Source: Lentisphaera marina (GTDB lineage Bacteria > Verrucomicrobiota > Lentisphaeria > Lentisphaerales > Lentisphaeraceae). Taken from it: a DNA stretch of 64,000 bases. Where the stretch lies: assembly GCF_028745505.1 (NCBI RefSeq), contig NZ_JAQZZL010000002.1, positions 930,001 to 994,000 on the forward strand, written 5' to 3'. Position numbers and translations under genes: made by a program. A model generated the notes under the pieces. The model made no database searches, was not told the origin of the DNA, and saw nothing but the letters and a program-made list of their open reading frames with translations. The stretch's first letter is position 1; the number at the start of each line of letters is the position of its first letter. Positions 1-8,380 of this stretch are shown piece after piece.

Positions 1-1
1 T

Positions 2-2125
2 AAAGATATGCAGCTCACTCTTAGAAGTATAAGTTATGCATTAGGTGGAAAGCACCCTGAGTACCTTGGCGAAATTCCCCATGCACAACTGGCGACTTGG
101 TGGAAGGGCAAACTTGCTGCAGACATTAATTCACAGGCCACTGAAATCATAGTGGCTGAAACTAATGAGCAGAGAACAGAATTTGATTCTAACTATCGCT
201 GGGACAATATTTTTGGTCGCAAATGTATTCAAATAGGCAATGAGCTCATCACTTTTAAATCATTTGTAGATAATGGTGACAAGACCTGGACTTTGAAAGG
301 CTGCAAGCGTGGTTTTGGCAATTCCCTTGCTACTCATCATCAAGCTGATGTTCCCGCTCGTGGGCTCTACAGAATTTATGGCATTGCTTTTGCACCAGAC
401 CCTGACTCTAAGTTAATGAAAGAAATGGCAAAGAATTTTGGTGAATTTCATAACGATATAAATGCAGGTATTGTCAATTTTGATGCACTTGAGGTTCACG
501 AAATGATGTACAATTACGGCGACACCAAATTCATGGGTGAAGTCTATAAGCATATTAAAACGCCCATGCATGGCAGTACCTCGGGACCAGGACTCACTTG
601 GGGCTTTATTGAAGGAATGTTTAACTCAGTAAAAATGGCTGAAGATCCATGGAGAGCTACAAGACCAAAAGGCATTCCATACGCTGTGGATATGAAGCTA
701 GGCTTACACCAAAGTCATTGGTCGGCGAGTAGTCCCTATGCCTATGTTTGGGCAATTCCAGCCAATGCAGCAGCGGGGCGTCAGCTCGCTGTATCAGCGC
801 AAGCGGGTTTTCACGACGTGACAACAGAAATTATTAATCAACATGGCCTTATAGATCACTACGCCAAGGTTTTTAAGCAATGGAGTAAATACGGTTCCCA
901 ATTACCTGCGCACATTAGAGAGCGTATCTTTAATTCCTGGTATAAGAATCCTTGGGAAGCGCGTTATTCTTTGATCGATGAACTCTTTCGCTTCGAGGGT
1001 GAGGGTAGCTTTTTAAGTGTGGTTCCTTTTAGAATGATGAAGGGAGAGAACGATCGTGGATGGACTTATCATCAGGAGCATGGCACGATATATCCCTATC
1101 AGTACCTACGTCCCGGTCAAAGCATGAAGGTGGCGAATCCCTATGAAAATCAGAGCCCGGAGTTCATAATTCGCGTTATGCCTGACTTTAAAAGAAATGT
1201 TGATTTTGCTCGTAATCAGTCAAAAGGTGAGAGTGAACAAGATAAAAAATTTAATGATATGCTGGATAAATTTCAGGGAGCATCTGGTGTAGTGATTGAA
1301 GAGCAAAAAGTTAATAATGATAATAATACAAAAATTACTTATCGTATTATGCCAGACCCCATGGAGAAAAACCCCAAAAACAAAATACGAATTAAGGGGC
1401 CTGTGACTTTTGCTGAAGAGGCCAATGGCCTTCGCATTTCTTGCGCTAATGATTCGGATACACCGCTCAATCAAGTGAATAGTAAAAACGATTCCCTTTC
1501 CTGGTACCCTGTAAAGAGTGATATTACCAAAGCAGGGGGCTTAGGTCTGATTGTGCATGGAGATGGCAGTGGATCTATTTTAGTGATTCGAACCAAAGGA
1601 CAAGGCTCCAGAGACTATATTGTCCATTTAGATTTTAAAGGTAAACGCTATATCGAGATTCCTTCGCCACAGGCTTCATGGGTAGATGCCCGCTGGTTTT
1701 TTACAAATGCTTATAAACGCTGGCGCGGAAACAGCATTACCAGCATTGCAATTGGTTTTAATAAGGTAGAAGCAAAATCTAAGACATCTGTACTTATTGA
1801 AGATATGCGTTTTTTACCTGAGAAAGAGTCAGTTTTAAAAGATGCTGTCATTCAGGTTGGTGAAGGAAAAATGACTATTCTTGGTGAAGTTGAATCAGGA
1901 CATTACCTCTGGTATCAGGGAGGTGATTCCGTAAGTGTTTACGATCTGAACTGGAACAAACTAAAAGAGCTTCCCATCAAAAACAATTCATACCAGGCAA
2001 GCAATGGTGATAATGAAATTAAGATCATCAATAATAATGAAGGCAATAACCCCTGGCTAGAAGTTCAGTTCTTCGTTAAAGATAAGGCGATGCTTATCAA
2101 TGAGAAACTCACTCAAGTCAAATAA
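2..2125 (+). CDS. Glycosidase-like hypothetical protein, 5' end cut by the window edge
   Basis: The frame is already open at base 2, and the first ATG at 8 is followed by no signal peptide, so the true start probably lies upstream. From that ATG the visible part is 705 residues. I do not recognise a named family. The first half contains NFDALEVHEMM near residue 158 and aromatic-rich stretches (LTWGF, HQSHWSASSPYAYVW) that resemble TIM-barrel glycosidases of PVC bacteria. The second half reads as beta-rich modules, possibly carbohydrate-binding. A DUF1080 lipoprotein gene follows after 37 bp, which supports a role in glycan breakdown. The last 191 bp are duplicated in degraded form at 3904-4094. 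The glycosidase call is inference from composition and context. Confidence 0.55.
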   Translation, partial: KDMQLTLRSISYALGGKHPEYLGEIPHAQLATWWKGKLAADINSQATEIIVAETNEQRTEFDSNYRWDNIFGRKCIQIGNELITFKSFVDNGDKTWTLKGCKRGFGNSLATHHQADVPARGLYRIYGIAFAPDPDSKLMKEMAKNFGEFHNDINAGIVNFDALEVHEMMYNYGDTKFMGEVYKHIKTPMHGSTSGPGLTWGFIEGMFNSVKMAEDPWRATRPKGIPYAVDMKLGLHQSHWSASSPYAYVWAIPANAAAGRQLAVSAQAGFHDVTTEIINQHGLIDHYAKVFKQWSKYGSQLPAHIRERIFNSWYKNPWEARYSLIDELFRFEGEGSFLSVVPFRMMKGENDRGWTYHQEHGTIYPYQYLRPGQSMKVANPYENQSPEFIIRVMPDFKRNVDFARNQSKGESEQDKKFNDMLDKFQGASGVVIEEQKVNNDNNTKITYRIMPDPMEKNPKNKIRIKGPVTFAEEANGLRISCANDSDTPLNQVNSKNDSLSWYPVKSDITKAGGLGLIVHGDGSGSILVIRTKGQGSRDYIVHLDFKGKRYIEIPSPQASWVDARWFFTNAYKRWRGNSITSIAIGFNKVEAKSKTSVLIEDMRFLPEKESVLKDAVIQVGEGKMTILGEVESGHYLWYQGGDSVSVYDLNWNKLKELPIKNNSYQASNGDNEIKIINNNEGNNPWLEVQFFVKDKAMLINEKLTQVK

Positions 2126-2162
2126 TTTTTTCAACAATATTTTAGTACATATAGGAATAAAA

Positions 2163-2819
2163 ATGAAGTATATTTTAATCAGTTTAATAGTTCTATTGAC
2201 CGGCTGTGTCTCAAATCAAAATAATGAATGGCAGAGCCTCTTAAATGGCCAGGATTTACAAGGCTGGAGAAATTATAACAGTCAGGAAATTAATGAAAAA
2301 TGGATCGTGGAAGATGGTGCTATACACTTAACAGAAAAGGGAGGTAAGCACATTGTCTATAATCAGCCCTTTAAAGACTTTGAACTAAAATTACAGTGGA
2401 AGATTTCTGAGCGTGGCAATAGTGGGATTTTCCTAAGATCCAGTGAAGGAGATAAATACCCTTGGATGTCGGGGGTAGAAATGCAAATTCTCGATGATGA
2501 GAAACATCCCAATGCAAAAAATCCATTGACTAAAGCAGGGTCCTGCTATGATTTAATTGCAGCTCCTGAGGGAGCCGTTAATAAGGCAATGGAATGGAAT
2601 GATGCGCATATCATTGTAAAGGGCAGTCATTACCAGTTTTTTCTAAATGGAGTCAAGACTGCCGATTTTGATGTGGAGAGTGCGGAATGGAAGGCCTTGA
2701 TTGCGGGGTCAAAGTTCAAAAAGTATCCCGGTTTTTCAGAAAATAAGCAAGGATTTATTTGTTTGCAGGATCACGGCGATCAGGTTTGGTTCCGCAATAT
2801 AAAAATTCGCGAATTATAA
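2163..2819 (+). CDS. DUF1080 (3-keto-disaccharide hydrolase-like) lipoprotein
   Basis: The product is 218 residues and starts with a lipoprotein signal (MKYILISLIVLLTGC); the LTGC lipobox predicts lipidation of Cys15. The ATG at 2163 is preferred because upstream in-frame codons from 2100 overlap the previous gene and lack a signal. DUF1080 hallmarks are visible: LLNGQDLQGWRNY near the start, FELKLQWKISERGNSGIFLR in the middle, and a C-terminal QDHGDQVWFRNIKIREL. The family has a concanavalin-like beta-sandwich fold, and some members hydrolyse 3-keto-disaccharides. The gene lies between the glycosidase-like gene and a pseudopilin gene and probably acts outside the cytoplasm on glycans. The substrate is unknown. 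Confidence 0.85.
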   Translation: MKYILISLIVLLTGCVSNQNNEWQSLLNGQDLQGWRNYNSQEINEKWIVEDGAIHLTEKGGKHIVYNQPFKDFELKLQWKISERGNSGIFLRSSEGDKYPWMSGVEMQILDDEKHPNAKNPLTKAGSCYDLIAAPEGAVNKAMEWNDAHIIVKGSHYQFFLNGVKTADFDVESAEWKALIAGSKFKKYPGFSENKQGFICLQDHGDQVWFRNIKIREL

Positions 2820-2915
2820 TTCCTATAATTTTTATAGTTTAATTGTTACGCTGATTAAACATGCGCCTCTTATATTTTTAGTATTAGAATAATAAACTTT
2901 ATTAACTAGGTAAAG

Positions 2916-3638
2916 ATGAAACAGAAATTCACATTGATTGAACTATTGGTTGTAGTGGCCATTATCGGAATTTTGGGTTCGTTATTACTGCCCAGCCTTT
3001 CCAAGGCACGCATGACTTCGAGAATTGCTGTCTGCAAAAGTAATTTGAAGCAAGTTTACACGGCTCAAGTACTCTTTGCCGATGACAATGACGGTATGGT
3101 TTTTACAAATAACAAGGGTCCTGAATGGATGACTTTAACGAAGTTTAATAAAAATTTTGATTCTGATGGTTTCCCTAAAAATAAATACGCTGGACAGTTT
3201 ATTCATTCAGATGGATCGCCTTTTTTAGTACCCTATTTAGGACCAAGTGATTCCGCGGTTTATGCTTGCCCGGCTACTGAAATAGATAAAACTTCAGATT
3301 ACTATCCCACTAATAAATGGGGTTTTAAAGATAGGTCCTACGAGGGGTTTATGGATAGGAATAGTGGATACCCAGTTAAATGGGATCAAGTCTATGCTTT
3401 AGGTTTTGATAGTGCTAGTATACACACAAGGCTATGGGCTGAAAAAACGCGAAAGCCCTTTGTTATTGATGCATTTTCTCAATCAGGAGGGCTTGCAGGA
3501 GATTCCAAATTCCATAATAACACCGGAAATTATAATCTCTTGGTCACTGATGGCAGTGTCGTTAAATACTATCTACCTTATAGCTTGGCGGATACAGCTG
3601 CTAAAAAAATGTATATGGAAGCGGCTATGGGCTATTGA
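2916..3638 (+). CDS. Type II secretion-like pseudopilin, copy 1
   Basis: The 240-residue product has a type IV prepilin N-terminus: short basic MKQK, cleavage-type FTLIE motif, then a hydrophobic helix ([17 protein letters not shown]). Prepilin peptidase would cut before the Phe at position 5. The C-terminal part has [17 protein letters not shown], which resembles the H-x9-DG motif of planctomycete/Lentisphaera pseudopilins, although the H-to-DG spacing here is eleven residues. A ribosome site (AGGTAAAG) abuts the ATG. It is paralogous to the gene at 4224-4931; the first about 60 residues are identical and the rest diverges. Such pseudopilins are abundant in this phylum and often sit beside hydrolase genes, but their exact role is unclear. 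Confidence 0.9.
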   Translation: MKQKFTLIELLVVVAIIGILGSLLLPSLSKARMTSRIAVCKSNLKQVYTAQVLFADDNDGMVFTNNKGPEWMTLTKFNKNFDSDGFPKNKYAGQFIHSDGSPFLVPYLGPSDSAVYACPATEIDKTSDYYPTNKWGFKDRSYEGFMDRNSGYPVKWDQVYALGFDSASIHTRLWAEKTRKPFVIDAFSQSGGLAGDSKFHNNTGNYNLLVTDGSVVKYYLPYSLADTAAKKMYMEAAMGY

Positions 3639-3702
3639 TTTAGCTCATCATATATACTAATAAATTAATCACAAACATTATCATAAAACTTAAAAGGAAA
3701 TC

Positions 3703-3905
3703 ATGAAGTATTTCCTACTTTTGATCATGGCTATCAGTAGCCAAGTCTATGCTCAAGAAGGAGCTTTTTGCTGTAATTTAGATTTACCGGCAAGATTCTA
3801 GTATTTCAGTTTAGTAAGGATTTTATCGCTTACGACACTCATAAGGGGAGCTTTTGGAAGTATTGGCAGGCATCTGATAAAAAGCCTGGTGTTGAATTTG
3901 TAGGT
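3703..3905 (+). pseudogene. Broken 5' copy of the small secreted protein gene
   Basis: This matches 4996-5199 closely, including the AAAGGAAA ribosome site and the signal-peptide codons (MKYFLLLIMAISSQVYAQ). It has lost one A at about 3799 (GCAAGATTC against GCAAGAATTC in the intact gene), which shifts the frame and exposes a stop. Homology ends in GTAGGTG at about 3905, where it is fused to duplicated glycosidase 3' sequence. It cannot encode the full protein and is the broken end of the tandem duplication. Confidence 0.85.
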
Positions 3906-4094
3906 GTTTACGACCTGAACTGGAATAAACTAAAAGAGCTTCCCATCAGAAATAATTCATGCCAGGCAAGCGATGGTGATAATGAAATTAAAATTATCAA
4001 CATTAATGAAGGGAATAACCCTTGACTGGAAGTTCAGTTCTTCGTTAAAGATAAGGCGATGCTTATCAATGATAAACTCAGCCAAGTTAAATAA
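3904..4094 (+). pseudogene. Degraded duplicate of the 3' end of the glycosidase-like gene
   Basis: This aligns with 1935-2125 over its whole length and ends at the same stop-codon position (TAA at 4092-4094). It carries scattered substitutions, and one turns CCCTGGCTAG into CCTTGACTGG, placing a TGA inside the old reading frame. It has no start signal of its own. It is joined directly to the truncated secreted-protein copy, with GGTG/GTG shared by both parents at the junction, so it looks like an illegitimate recombination scar. Confidence 0.85.
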
Positions 4095-4150
4095 TTTCAC
4101 AGATGTCCGTGTAAAAACACCTAACTTTTAATCAAAAATTTTCTAGTCAT

Positions 4151-5200
4151 TTGTTACGCTGATTAAACATGTGCCTCTTATATTTTTAGTATTAGAATAA
4201 TAAACTTTATTAACGAGGTAAAGATGAAACAGAAATTCACATTGATTGAACTATTGGTTGTAGTGGCCATTATCGGAATTTTGGGTTCGTTATTACTGCC
4301 CAGCCTTTCCAAGGCACGCATGACTTCGAGAATTGCTGTCTGCAAAAGTAATTTGAAGCAAGTTTACACGGCTCAAGTACTCTTTGCCGATGACAATGAC
4401 AATATGGTTTTTACAAATGATCAGGGCCCTGATTGGATGACCTTAAGCGTATACAATGTAAATACTAGTCCAAATGAATGGTCCAATGTGAATATCCACT
4501 CTGATGGCGCGCCCTTTTTAGAACCCTACTTAGGGCCAAGAGAGTCAGCTGTTTATGCCTGTCCGGCCACTGAAATAGATCAAAGTTCGGATTACTATCT
4601 TGCTAATAAATGGAATTTTAAAGACAGATCCTACCAGGGTTTTATGTCCCGCAATATTGGATACCCAGTAACATTGGATCAAGTCTATGCTTTAGGTTTT
4701 CATGCCGACCCCAATAATCACACATTATGGTCGGAAAAAACACGCAAACCCTTTGTTTATGATGCATTTACTCAATCAGGAGGACTTGCAGGGGATTCCA
4801 AATTCCATGATAACACCGGTAATTATAATCTCTTAGTCACTGATGGCAGTGTCATTAAATACTTTTTACCTTATGGATTGACGGATAGAGCTGCTAAAAA
4901 AATGTATATGGAAGCGGCTATGGGCTATTGATTTATCTCATCATATTTACTAATAAATTAATCACAAACATTATAATAAAACTTAAAAGGAAATTATGAA
5001 GTATTTACTACTTTTGATCATGGCTATCAGTAGCCAAGTCTATGCTCAAGAAGGAGCTTTTCGCTGTAATTTAGATTTACGGGCAAGAATTCTAGTTTTT
5101 CAGTTTAGCAAGGATTTTATCGCCTACGACACTCATAAGGGGAGCTTTTGGAAGTATTGGCAGGCATCTGATAAAAAGCCTGGTGTTGAATTTGTAGGTG
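4151..5200 (+). repeat. Copy 2 of the tandem duplication
   Basis: This is the counterpart of 2843-3905. The 73-bp leader differs from copy 1 at only two positions that I can see (ATGTGCC/ATGCGCC and AACGAGG/AACTAGG), so the pilin promoter and ribosome site were duplicated with the gene. Copy 2 runs into an intact secreted-protein gene and the downstream heme-c gene, so it looks like the functional copy. Confidence 0.9.
4224..4931 (+). CDS. Type II secretion-like pseudopilin, copy 2
   Basis: The 235-residue product is a paralog of the pilin at 2916-3638. It has the same prepilin signal ([20 protein letters not shown]), identical sequence to about residue 60, and the same C-terminal H-x11-DG-like segment ([17 protein letters not shown]). 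The centre differs (for example [19 protein letters not shown] in place of a longer segment), and it is five residues shorter. The contrast between an identical 5' part and a divergent centre suggests either recent gene conversion of the 5' end or rapid change of the exposed domain. It is followed after 64 bp by the small secreted protein gene, which may be co-transcribed. Confidence 0.9.
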   Translation: MKQKFTLIELLVVVAIIGILGSLLLPSLSKARMTSRIAVCKSNLKQVYTAQVLFADDNDNMVFTNDQGPDWMTLSVYNVNTSPNEWSNVNIHSDGAPFLEPYLGPRESAVYACPATEIDQSSDYYLANKWNFKDRSYQGFMSRNIGYPVTLDQVYALGFHADPNNHTLWSEKTRKPFVYDAFTQSGGLAGDSKFHDNTGNYNLLVTDGSVIKYFLPYGLTDRAAKKMYMEAAMGY

Positions 5201-5517
5201 CCGTGTATAATTCGGGGGGACATGGTCCTCAACCCATTTCACATGGTGAAATAATTGTGGAAAGTAAGACTCAGGATGTGTGGTCTCTAGGCGCGAAAGA
5301 AGCTCAATATGTCTCTTATTCACCAGTGAGAAAAACCCTGACATGTAAAATACTTAGGTCAGATGCTTCAAGTATTAAAATTATCGAAAGTCCCGAGTTC
5401 AAGCAAGGGAGATTTCACCGTAATTTTCTTATCTCAGGTCTCCAAAAGGGAGAGAAAATCAACTTGAATAAATTTGAAGTGAGCCAAAATGGTTCCATTA
5501 CTTTGGAGGTTAAATAA
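4996..5517 (+). CDS. Small secreted protein resembling the N-terminal module (DUF6797-like) of PVC heme proteins
   Basis: The 173-residue product has a clear signal peptide (MKYLLLLIMAISSQVYA, cut before QEG) and an AAAGGAAA ribosome site. The mature part is beta-rich: FRCNLDLRARILVF, then IAYDTHKGSFWKYW, then VYNSGGHGPQPISHGE. This layout resembles the module that often precedes beta-propeller and cytochrome c domains in large PVC heme proteins (DUF6797-like), from memory only. The next gene encodes exactly such a propeller-cytochrome protein, and the stop and start overlap in TAATG (5515-5519), so the two are probably translationally coupled and act together outside the cytoplasm. A broken copy lies at 3703-3905. 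Confidence 0.6.
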   Translation: MKYLLLLIMAISSQVYAQEGAFRCNLDLRARILVFQFSKDFIAYDTHKGSFWKYWQASDKKPGVEFVGAVYNSGGHGPQPISHGEIIVESKTQDVWSLGAKEAQYVSYSPVRKTLTCKILRSDASSIKIIESPEFKQGRFHRNFLISGLQKGEKINLNKFEVSQNGSITLEVK

Positions 5518-7331
5518 TGTACAAAACTATCTTATTAAGCCTCTTTAGTCTAATACCAGGTATTATGGCAGATCCCGTTAATGCCACTAGCCATGTATTT
5601 GATCGCTCTCCTGGCTTTGGTGAAAAATTACTCAGTATTAATCCAAGCATTGATTACCAAGATGTTAGCCCAAATATTTCGAAATTTCGCGTCAGTGGAT
5701 TTGATTTCTTTTCCGATGGTCGTTTAGCCATTTCTCTATGGGATGCCAAGGGAAGGGTTTATATTCTAGAGAATCCTCTCGCACCACAAGAAGAGCACAA
5801 ATACATTAAGTATGCAGAGGGCTTACATGAAGCTCTAGGGATAAAAGTAGTCGATGATCAAGTTTATGTTCTACAAAAAAGTGAATTGACGCGCTTGGAT
5901 GATACCGACAAAGATGGTGTGGCAGATGAGTATGTCTGTATATCAAATAAATGGGACGTTACTACAAACTTTCATGAATTTTCTTTTGGACCACTTTATA
6001 AAGACGGTAAATTTTATATTGCTCTAGCTGTGGCAGTCAACCCTGGTGGGGTTACGACTAATCCGCAGACAAATGATCGTGGGACAATTATCGAGGTTGA
6101 TCCAAAAAGTGGAGATTACCGAGTTGTTCTTGCTGGTTTGCGCACCCCAAATGGCTTAATGAGCAACGCTGCAGGAGATATGTTTGTAGCAGATAATCAG
6201 GGTGATTATTTACCCGCAAATAAAATAATGCATATTAAAGAAGGTGCTTTTTATAATCATACTTACTCGCCGAAACACGCCTTTGCGGATAAAGAAGTCA
6301 CACAACCCGCCGCCTGGTTGCAGCAAAATGAAATAGCTAACTCACCAACTCAAGGTTCTTTTGTTCCCCATGGGATTTATAAGGATCAGCTACTCATAGG
6401 TGACATTCACCATGGTGGTCTAAAAAGAATTTTCTTTGAAAAAATTGATGGTGAATATCAATCAGCAGCCTTTCGTTTTACTCAGAACTTGAGATCGTCA
6501 ATTAATAGAACGATTTTTGATAAAGATAATAACTTATATTTAGGCGGTTGTGGTATGGGGGGGAATTGGGCTACAGATGGTCTAAAGCATGATGGTATAA
6601 TGCGTGTAAAACTCTATCAAAAACCGATTTTCGAGATGCTTGCGATTCGCGCAAAGAGCAATGGAATCGAAATCGAATTCACTGAACCAATAGCAGAAAA
6701 TATTGCCTGGACTAAAAGCCTCTATCGTATTAATCAGTGGACTTATAAACCGACTCGTAATTACGGAGGCCCCAAAATTGATGCACAGCAATTACAGGTG
6801 CTTTCGGTAACACCAAGTCAAGATCTCAAGAAGGTCTTTGTTGAAATCGCTGGAATGAAAGAAAAGCATGTCATTAACTTGCGTTTAGCGAACAATTTTA
6901 CATCGAAATCTGGAGCCAAAATCTTTACTGGTGATGCTTACTACACACTCAATAAAATACCTCAAAATAAAGTGATGATTGCCAAATCGGTACCATCTCA
7001 TGTCCAGCTCATCTCAAATGTTGTCACGTCTAATAACGAGCACCCTGGTGCAGAAGTCTATCGTGCACTCTGCATGTCTTGTCATAGTCTCGATGGGTCT
7101 AAATTGGTGGGGCCGACTTTTAAAGGCTTGGCTAAAAGCATGAGAACGGTCATTAAAAATGGCCAGGAACAAAAAGTCCACGCGGATCGCGCTTACCTTC
7201 GTCGCTCAATTACTAAGCCAGCAGAAGAAGTAGCTAAAGGCTACCAGCCGATCATGCCGACTTTGGCACCGAATATGAGCAAAAAACAACTAAGTGATGT
7301 CATTGATTACATGGAGTCATTGGCAAAATAA
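5517..7331 (+). CDS. Secreted beta-propeller protein with C-terminal cytochrome c domain
   Basis: The 604-residue product has a signal peptide (MYKTILLSLFSLIPGIMA). Residues about 40-360 form an NHL/sorbosone-dehydrogenase-like propeller, as in PVC-type heme proteins (DGRLAISLWDAKGRVYIL, LTRLDDTDKDGVADE, LRTPNGLMSNAAGDMFVADNQGDY, FVPHGIYKDQLLIGDIHHGG). A beta-rich linker follows, then a class I cytochrome c domain with the CMSCH heme site at residues 519-523 and a likely Met ligand in the MPTLAPNMS region. The protein is probably periplasmic or outer-membrane associated and may oxidise a sugar or pass electrons. The substrate is not evident. It overlaps the preceding secreted-protein gene. 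Confidence 0.85.
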   Translation: MYKTILLSLFSLIPGIMADPVNATSHVFDRSPGFGEKLLSINPSIDYQDVSPNISKFRVSGFDFFSDGRLAISLWDAKGRVYILENPLAPQEEHKYIKYAEGLHEALGIKVVDDQVYVLQKSELTRLDDTDKDGVADEYVCISNKWDVTTNFHEFSFGPLYKDGKFYIALAVAVNPGGVTTNPQTNDRGTIIEVDPKSGDYRVVLAGLRTPNGLMSNAAGDMFVADNQGDYLPANKIMHIKEGAFYNHTYSPKHAFADKEVTQPAAWLQQNEIANSPTQGSFVPHGIYKDQLLIGDIHHGGLKRIFFEKIDGEYQSAAFRFTQNLRSSINRTIFDKDNNLYLGGCGMGGNWATDGLKHDGIMRVKLYQKPIFEMLAIRAKSNGIEIEFTEPIAENIAWTKSLYRINQWTYKPTRNYGGPKIDAQQLQVLSVTPSQDLKKVFVEIAGMKEKHVINLRLANNFTSKSGAKIFTGDAYYTLNKIPQNKVMIAKSVPSHVQLISNVVTSNNEHPGAEVYRALCMSCHSLDGSKLVGPTFKGLAKSMRTVIKNGQEQKVHADRAYLRRSITKPAEEVAKGYQPIMPTLAPNMSKKQLSDVIDYMESLAK

Positions 7332-7381
7332 TAATCACAACAAAAACTTTATTTTACAATCTTAAATATTTGGAACCTAAT

Positions 7382-8011
7382 ATGAAAAAACTTCTTAAAA
7401 TACAATTTTTAATTGCACTGAGCTTTCTATCCTTATCATCATTTGGCAAGAATGAAGCCATTAATTTATTAAGTACTGACGAGCTTGAAATGAATAGTAA
7501 ATGGATATTAAAAGACGGCTTACTTTATCCATCGGAAAAACCAGGCTACATCATCTGGACTAAAAAGAGTTTCTCAGATTTCGAGCTCACTGTCGAGTTC
7601 AAAACTTCTGAAGAATGCAATAGTGGGATCTTTTTTAGAACAAATATAAACAACCCAGTACAGGAAGGTTTTGAAATACAGGTGGCATCACCAGGACTCT
7701 ACAGTGGTAAGCATGTTGTGGGCTCTTTGTACGATGCTAAAGAACCTTCCGAAATCGCGGTTAAGCCCGATGGCGAATGGAATACTATGGTTTTAACCTG
7801 TAAAGGGCCAAAAATTAAGGTAGTACTCAATGGAGTCCAGGTTCAGAATCTAAATATCAATGACTGGGACACAGCAAAGAAAAACCCAGATGGTACGAAA
7901 AATAAATTTAAAACCGCTCTCAAGGATTTACCTCATAATGGTCGTATTGGCGTTCAATACCACGGCCAGCCCGTTTGGTACAGAAAACTCTCTTTGAAAG
8001 AGCTTAATTAA
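7382..8011 (+). CDS. DUF1080 secreted protein
   Basis: The 209-residue product has a signal peptide (MKKLLKIQFLIALSFLSLSSFG). The ATG at 7382 is chosen over an in-frame TTG at 7370 because it starts the signal peptide and has GGA about seven bases upstream. Family features include FSDFELTVEFKTSEECNSGIFFR and a C-terminal GRIGVQYHGQPVWYRKLSLKEL. It differs from the lipoprotein at 2163 in lacking a lipobox and in being slightly shorter. It lies 50 bp after the heme-c gene and closes the glycan locus. Keto-sugar glycoside hydrolysis is inferred from the family. Confidence 0.85.
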   Translation: MKKLLKIQFLIALSFLSLSSFGKNEAINLLSTDELEMNSKWILKDGLLYPSEKPGYIIWTKKSFSDFELTVEFKTSEECNSGIFFRTNINNPVQEGFEIQVASPGLYSGKHVVGSLYDAKEPSEIAVKPDGEWNTMVLTCKGPKIKVVLNGVQVQNLNINDWDTAKKNPDGTKNKFKTALKDLPHNGRIGVQYHGQPVWYRKLSLKELN

Positions 8012-8118
8012 GGAATAGGCCAATACGACAGGCTTAGTAGCGGACTTTTTTTGTTAAAGGACTTTGTTCTTTAGTGTTGGATATAAGAGCAGGGTGCATA
8101 ACTCTGTTTAGCGGATAA

Positions 8119-8158
8119 ACAAAAAGCCTCAGTAACTCGTGTAAGTTACTGAAGCTTA
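8119..8158 (-). terminator. Rho-independent terminator of the tRNA-Leu gene
   Basis: Read on the minus strand there is a hairpin with stem CAGTAACT/AGTTACTG, loop TACACG and flanking AGC/GCT pairs, followed by TTTTTG. It lies just downstream of the tRNA. Confidence 0.75.
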
Positions 8159-8164
8159 GCTTAG

Positions 8165-8246
8165 TACCGAAGGTGGGACTTGAACCCACACGCCCGAGGG
8201 CGGGGGATTTTGAATCCCCTGCGTCTGCCAATTCCGCCACTTCGGC
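8165..8246 (-). tRNA. tRNA-Leu (anticodon CAA)
   Basis: Read on the minus strand, acceptor arm GCCGAAG pairs with CTTCGGT, followed by discriminator A. The anticodon stem GGGGA/TCCCC encloses loop TTCAAAA, giving anticodon CAA (UUG codons). A long variable arm (class II tRNA, GCCCTCGGGC) and a T-loop GGTTCAAGTCC are present. No CCA is encoded. A 68-aa reading frame over it is an artefact. Confidence 0.95.
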
Positions 8247-8263
8247 AAGTGAACTGAGCTAGG

Positions 8264-8291
8264 ACAATACATATTTTCATGGGGCTTTCAA
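8264..8291 (-). promoter_or_regulatory. Likely sigma-70 promoter of tRNA-Leu
   Basis: On the minus strand TTGAAA (8286-8291) and TATTGT (8264-8269) are separated by 16 bp. The -10 ends about 17 bp before the tRNA 5' end. This is a sequence match only. Confidence 0.45.
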
Positions 8292-8380
8292 GTTGGGTTT
8301 TGATACAAAAGTCTATAATTTTTTACTTAAAAGAGCTTGTTGTAGCAGATGATCTTAGTAAGTGATTCAGTGAATGATAT

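Larger units (their letters stand above)
2843..3905 (+). repeat. Copy 1 of a tandem duplication (leader, pseudopilin, small secreted protein)
   Basis: This block is repeated at 4151-5200. The leader (2843-2915), the first about 180 bp of the pseudopilin, the 3' spacer (3639-3702) and the start of the next gene are almost base-for-base identical between copies. The middle of the pseudopilin has diverged. The offset is 1308 bp at the pilin start and 1293 bp after the pilin stop, consistent with one duplication followed by small indels. The copy breaks off at about 3904-3905 in a fusion to duplicated glycosidase 3' sequence. Confidence 0.9.

Noticed and set aside
3406-3660. 84-aa ORF inside pseudopilin copy 1
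   Set aside because: It is a frame-shifted shadow of the pilin coding region.
8034-8240. 68-aa ORF beginning MAELADAGDSKSPALGR
   Set aside because: It is read through the tRNA-Leu gene, a common artefact of tRNA sequence.
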